From Pseudomonas sp. LFM046 (lineage in GTDB: Bacteria; Pseudomonadota; Gammaproteobacteria; Pseudomonadales; Pseudomonadaceae): a stretch of DNA of 64,000 bases. The stretch lies in NCBI RefSeq assembly GCF_000949385.2, contig NZ_JYKO02000001.1, forward strand, positions 5,096,447 to 5,160,446, in the 5' to 3' direction. Both the position numbers and the translations under genes were made by a program. The notes below the pieces were generated by a model, which searched no databases, was not told where the DNA came from, and saw only the letters and a program-made list of their open reading frames with translations. This document shows positions 62,921 to 64,000 of the stretch, piece by piece (the stretch's first letter is position 1; the number at the start of each line of letters is the position of its first letter).

Positions 62921-64000
62921 ATGGCCATCTCCACTGTTTCATTCGGCAATACCCCCCAGGCGACCGGCGACAACTTCGTCTACGAGAACCTGGTGCAGGT
63001 GGACTCAAACACCATCCTCCTGGATGTCATGGCGAATGACCTGGGTGGCAAGGCCAAGACCCTCTATTCGCTGGACGATGGCCTCGCGGCCGATGGCAGC
63101 ATCGCGACTCGGACAGAGATACAAGCGGACCTGCTGGCCCATGACGACGATTGCTTAAGCGCCTACGGTGCGCACATCAAGATTTTCCTGGACCCGGTGG
63201 ATGGGAAGTCCAAAGTCTCCTACGACGCCACTGATCTCTTGAACAGCATCGCCTATAAGAGCCTGGCTGCCGGTGAGGTGATGATCGACAGCTTCACCTA
63301 CGCCATCCGCCTGGGTAACGGCACCCTGAGCTGGGCGACGGCACAAGTGCGGATCACCGGCGTGAACGACGCTGCCGTGCTGAGTTCGGCCACCGTCGAA
63401 CTGAACGAAACCAATGCCCCGCTGACTACCGGCGGCACCCTGACCATCAGCGACATCGACAGCGCGGCGACCTTCCAGGCCCAGACCGACACCCTCGGCA
63501 GCTACGGCAAATTCAGCATCGACGCCGCCGGCGCCTGGACCTTCACCGCCAACTCGGCCTTCGACCAACTGAACGTCGGCGACAGCCGCACCGACACCTT
63601 CCAGGTGCTCAGCACCGACGGCACCGCCACCAGCGTCAAGGTCACCCTCAAGGGCACCAACGACGCCGCCGTGCTGAGTTCCGCCGTCGTCGAACTGAAC
63701 GAAACCAACGTCCCGTTGAGCACCGGCGGCACCCTGAGCATCAGCGACGTCGACAACCCGGCGACCTTCCAGGCCCAGACCAACAGCCCCGGCACCTACG
63801 GCAAGTTCAGCATCGACGCCGCCGGCGCCTGGACCTTCACCGCCAACTCGGCCTTCGACCAACTGAACGTCGGCGACAGCCGCACCGATACCTTCCAGGT
63901 GCTCAGCACCGACGGCACCGCCACCAGCGTCAAGGTCACCATCAAGGGCACCAACGACGCCGCCGTGCTGAGTTCCGCCGTCGTCGAACTGAACGAAACC
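62921..64000 (+). CDS. Large VCBS-repeat adhesin, N-terminal part
   Basis: The frame is open to the right edge (360 residues visible) and continues beyond. It begins MAISTVSFGNTPQATGDNFVYENL. From residue 149, VCBS-type units of 98 residues start NDAAVLSS and end VLSTDGTATSVKV; copies start at 63365, 63659 and 63953. The units are almost identical in DNA. Such proteins are giant, type-I-secreted, calcium-binding adhesins like LapA/BapA that build biofilms. AAAGGA precedes the ATG. Length, RTX tail and secretion genes are outside the window. Confidence 0.88.
   Translation, partial: MAISTVSFGNTPQATGDNFVYENLVQVDSNTILLDVMANDLGGKAKTLYSLDDGLAADGSIATRTEIQADLLAHDDDCLSAYGAHIKIFLDPVDGKSKVSYDATDLLNSIAYKSLAAGEVMIDSFTYAIRLGNGTLSWATAQVRITGVNDAAVLSSATVELNETNAPLTTGGTLTISDIDSAATFQAQTDTLGSYGKFSIDAAGAWTFTANSAFDQLNVGDSRTDTFQVLSTDGTATSVKVTLKGTNDAAVLSSAVVELNETNVPLSTGGTLSISDVDNPATFQAQTNSPGTYGKFSIDAAGAWTFTANSAFDQLNVGDSRTDTFQVLSTDGTATSVKVTIKGTNDAAVLSSAVVELNET

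Overview
The window is a high-GC, densely coded, chromosomal segment from a Pseudomonas of the P. aeruginosa/putida lineage. The evidence is gene content and order. I recognise the lysine-catabolic pair hglS/amaA, a bauABC/bauR beta-alanine cluster, a GNAT enzyme closely resembling P. aeruginosa PA4794 inside a PA4785-PA4795-like run, and a selC-selB-selA-fdhE-fdnIHG block ordered like PA4807-PA4812. Three families of short palindromic repeats typical of Pseudomonas are scattered between the genes. No plasmid or complete prophage is visible.

Region by region: (1) 1-2.3 kb, divergent hglS and amaA for pipecolate/2-oxoadipate breakdown. (2) 2.3-3.9 kb, a small accessory patch: a C4-like antisense RNA, an orphan phage-type BRO-N gene, and a REP-associated transposase (RAYT) framed by REP hairpins. 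(3) 3.9-8.3 kb, the beta-alanine operon bauA-bauB-bauC with divergent bauR. (4) 8.5-13.1 kb, a TetR regulator, a YigZ/IMPACT protein, adenine deaminase, a queuosine-precursor transporter under a preQ1-I riboswitch, and a cytochrome b/PepSY pair. (5) 13.2-20.6 kb, a MASE1-PAS-GGDEF cyclase, a LysR with a divergent quinone-oxidoreductase-like enzyme, an orphan PAS sensor and a Bcr/CflA exporter. (6) 20.7-25.8 kb, a two-gene RND pump with a divergent TetR. (7) 25.9-29.6 kb, a copper regulon (copper chaperone, copA, cueR) with two visible CueR boxes. (8) 29.5-35.4 kb, an EamA exporter, a lower-GC sterol-desaturase-like gene between 68-bp direct repeats of the ferritin 3' end, ferritin, a RIO1 kinase, and a LysR/SDR pair. 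(9) 35.4-36.0 kb, a hypothetical gene behind a consensus sigma-54 promoter with three phased upstream repeats. (10) 36-41.1 kb, a thiolase, 3-ketoacyl reductase, AraC regulator and MaoC hydratase that look like one acyl-CoA module. (11) 41.2-46.5 kb, small housekeeping and envelope genes. (12) 46.7-55.9 kb, the whole selenocysteine-dependent formate dehydrogenase-N system, from selC to fdnG with its in-frame UGA. (13) 56.2-64 kb, a DMT transporter, a diguanylate cyclase, a chemoreceptor, penicillin-binding protein 1C, and the start of a large VCBS-repeat adhesin that runs off the window.

How the genes work together: fdnG needs SelA, SelB and tRNA-Sec encoded beside it, plus FdhE for assembly. 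CueR, the copper chaperone and CopA form a copper-export circuit. AmaA and HglS act in the same lysine route. The two c-di-GMP cyclases and the giant adhesin suggest biofilm control, but no direct link is visible. The most interesting non-coding signals are the C4-like RNA, the preQ1 riboswitch, the sigma-54 promoter with its phased upstream repeats, the 68-bp duplication around the desaturase gene, and an anti-Shine-Dalgarno leader in front of the YbaK-type gene.
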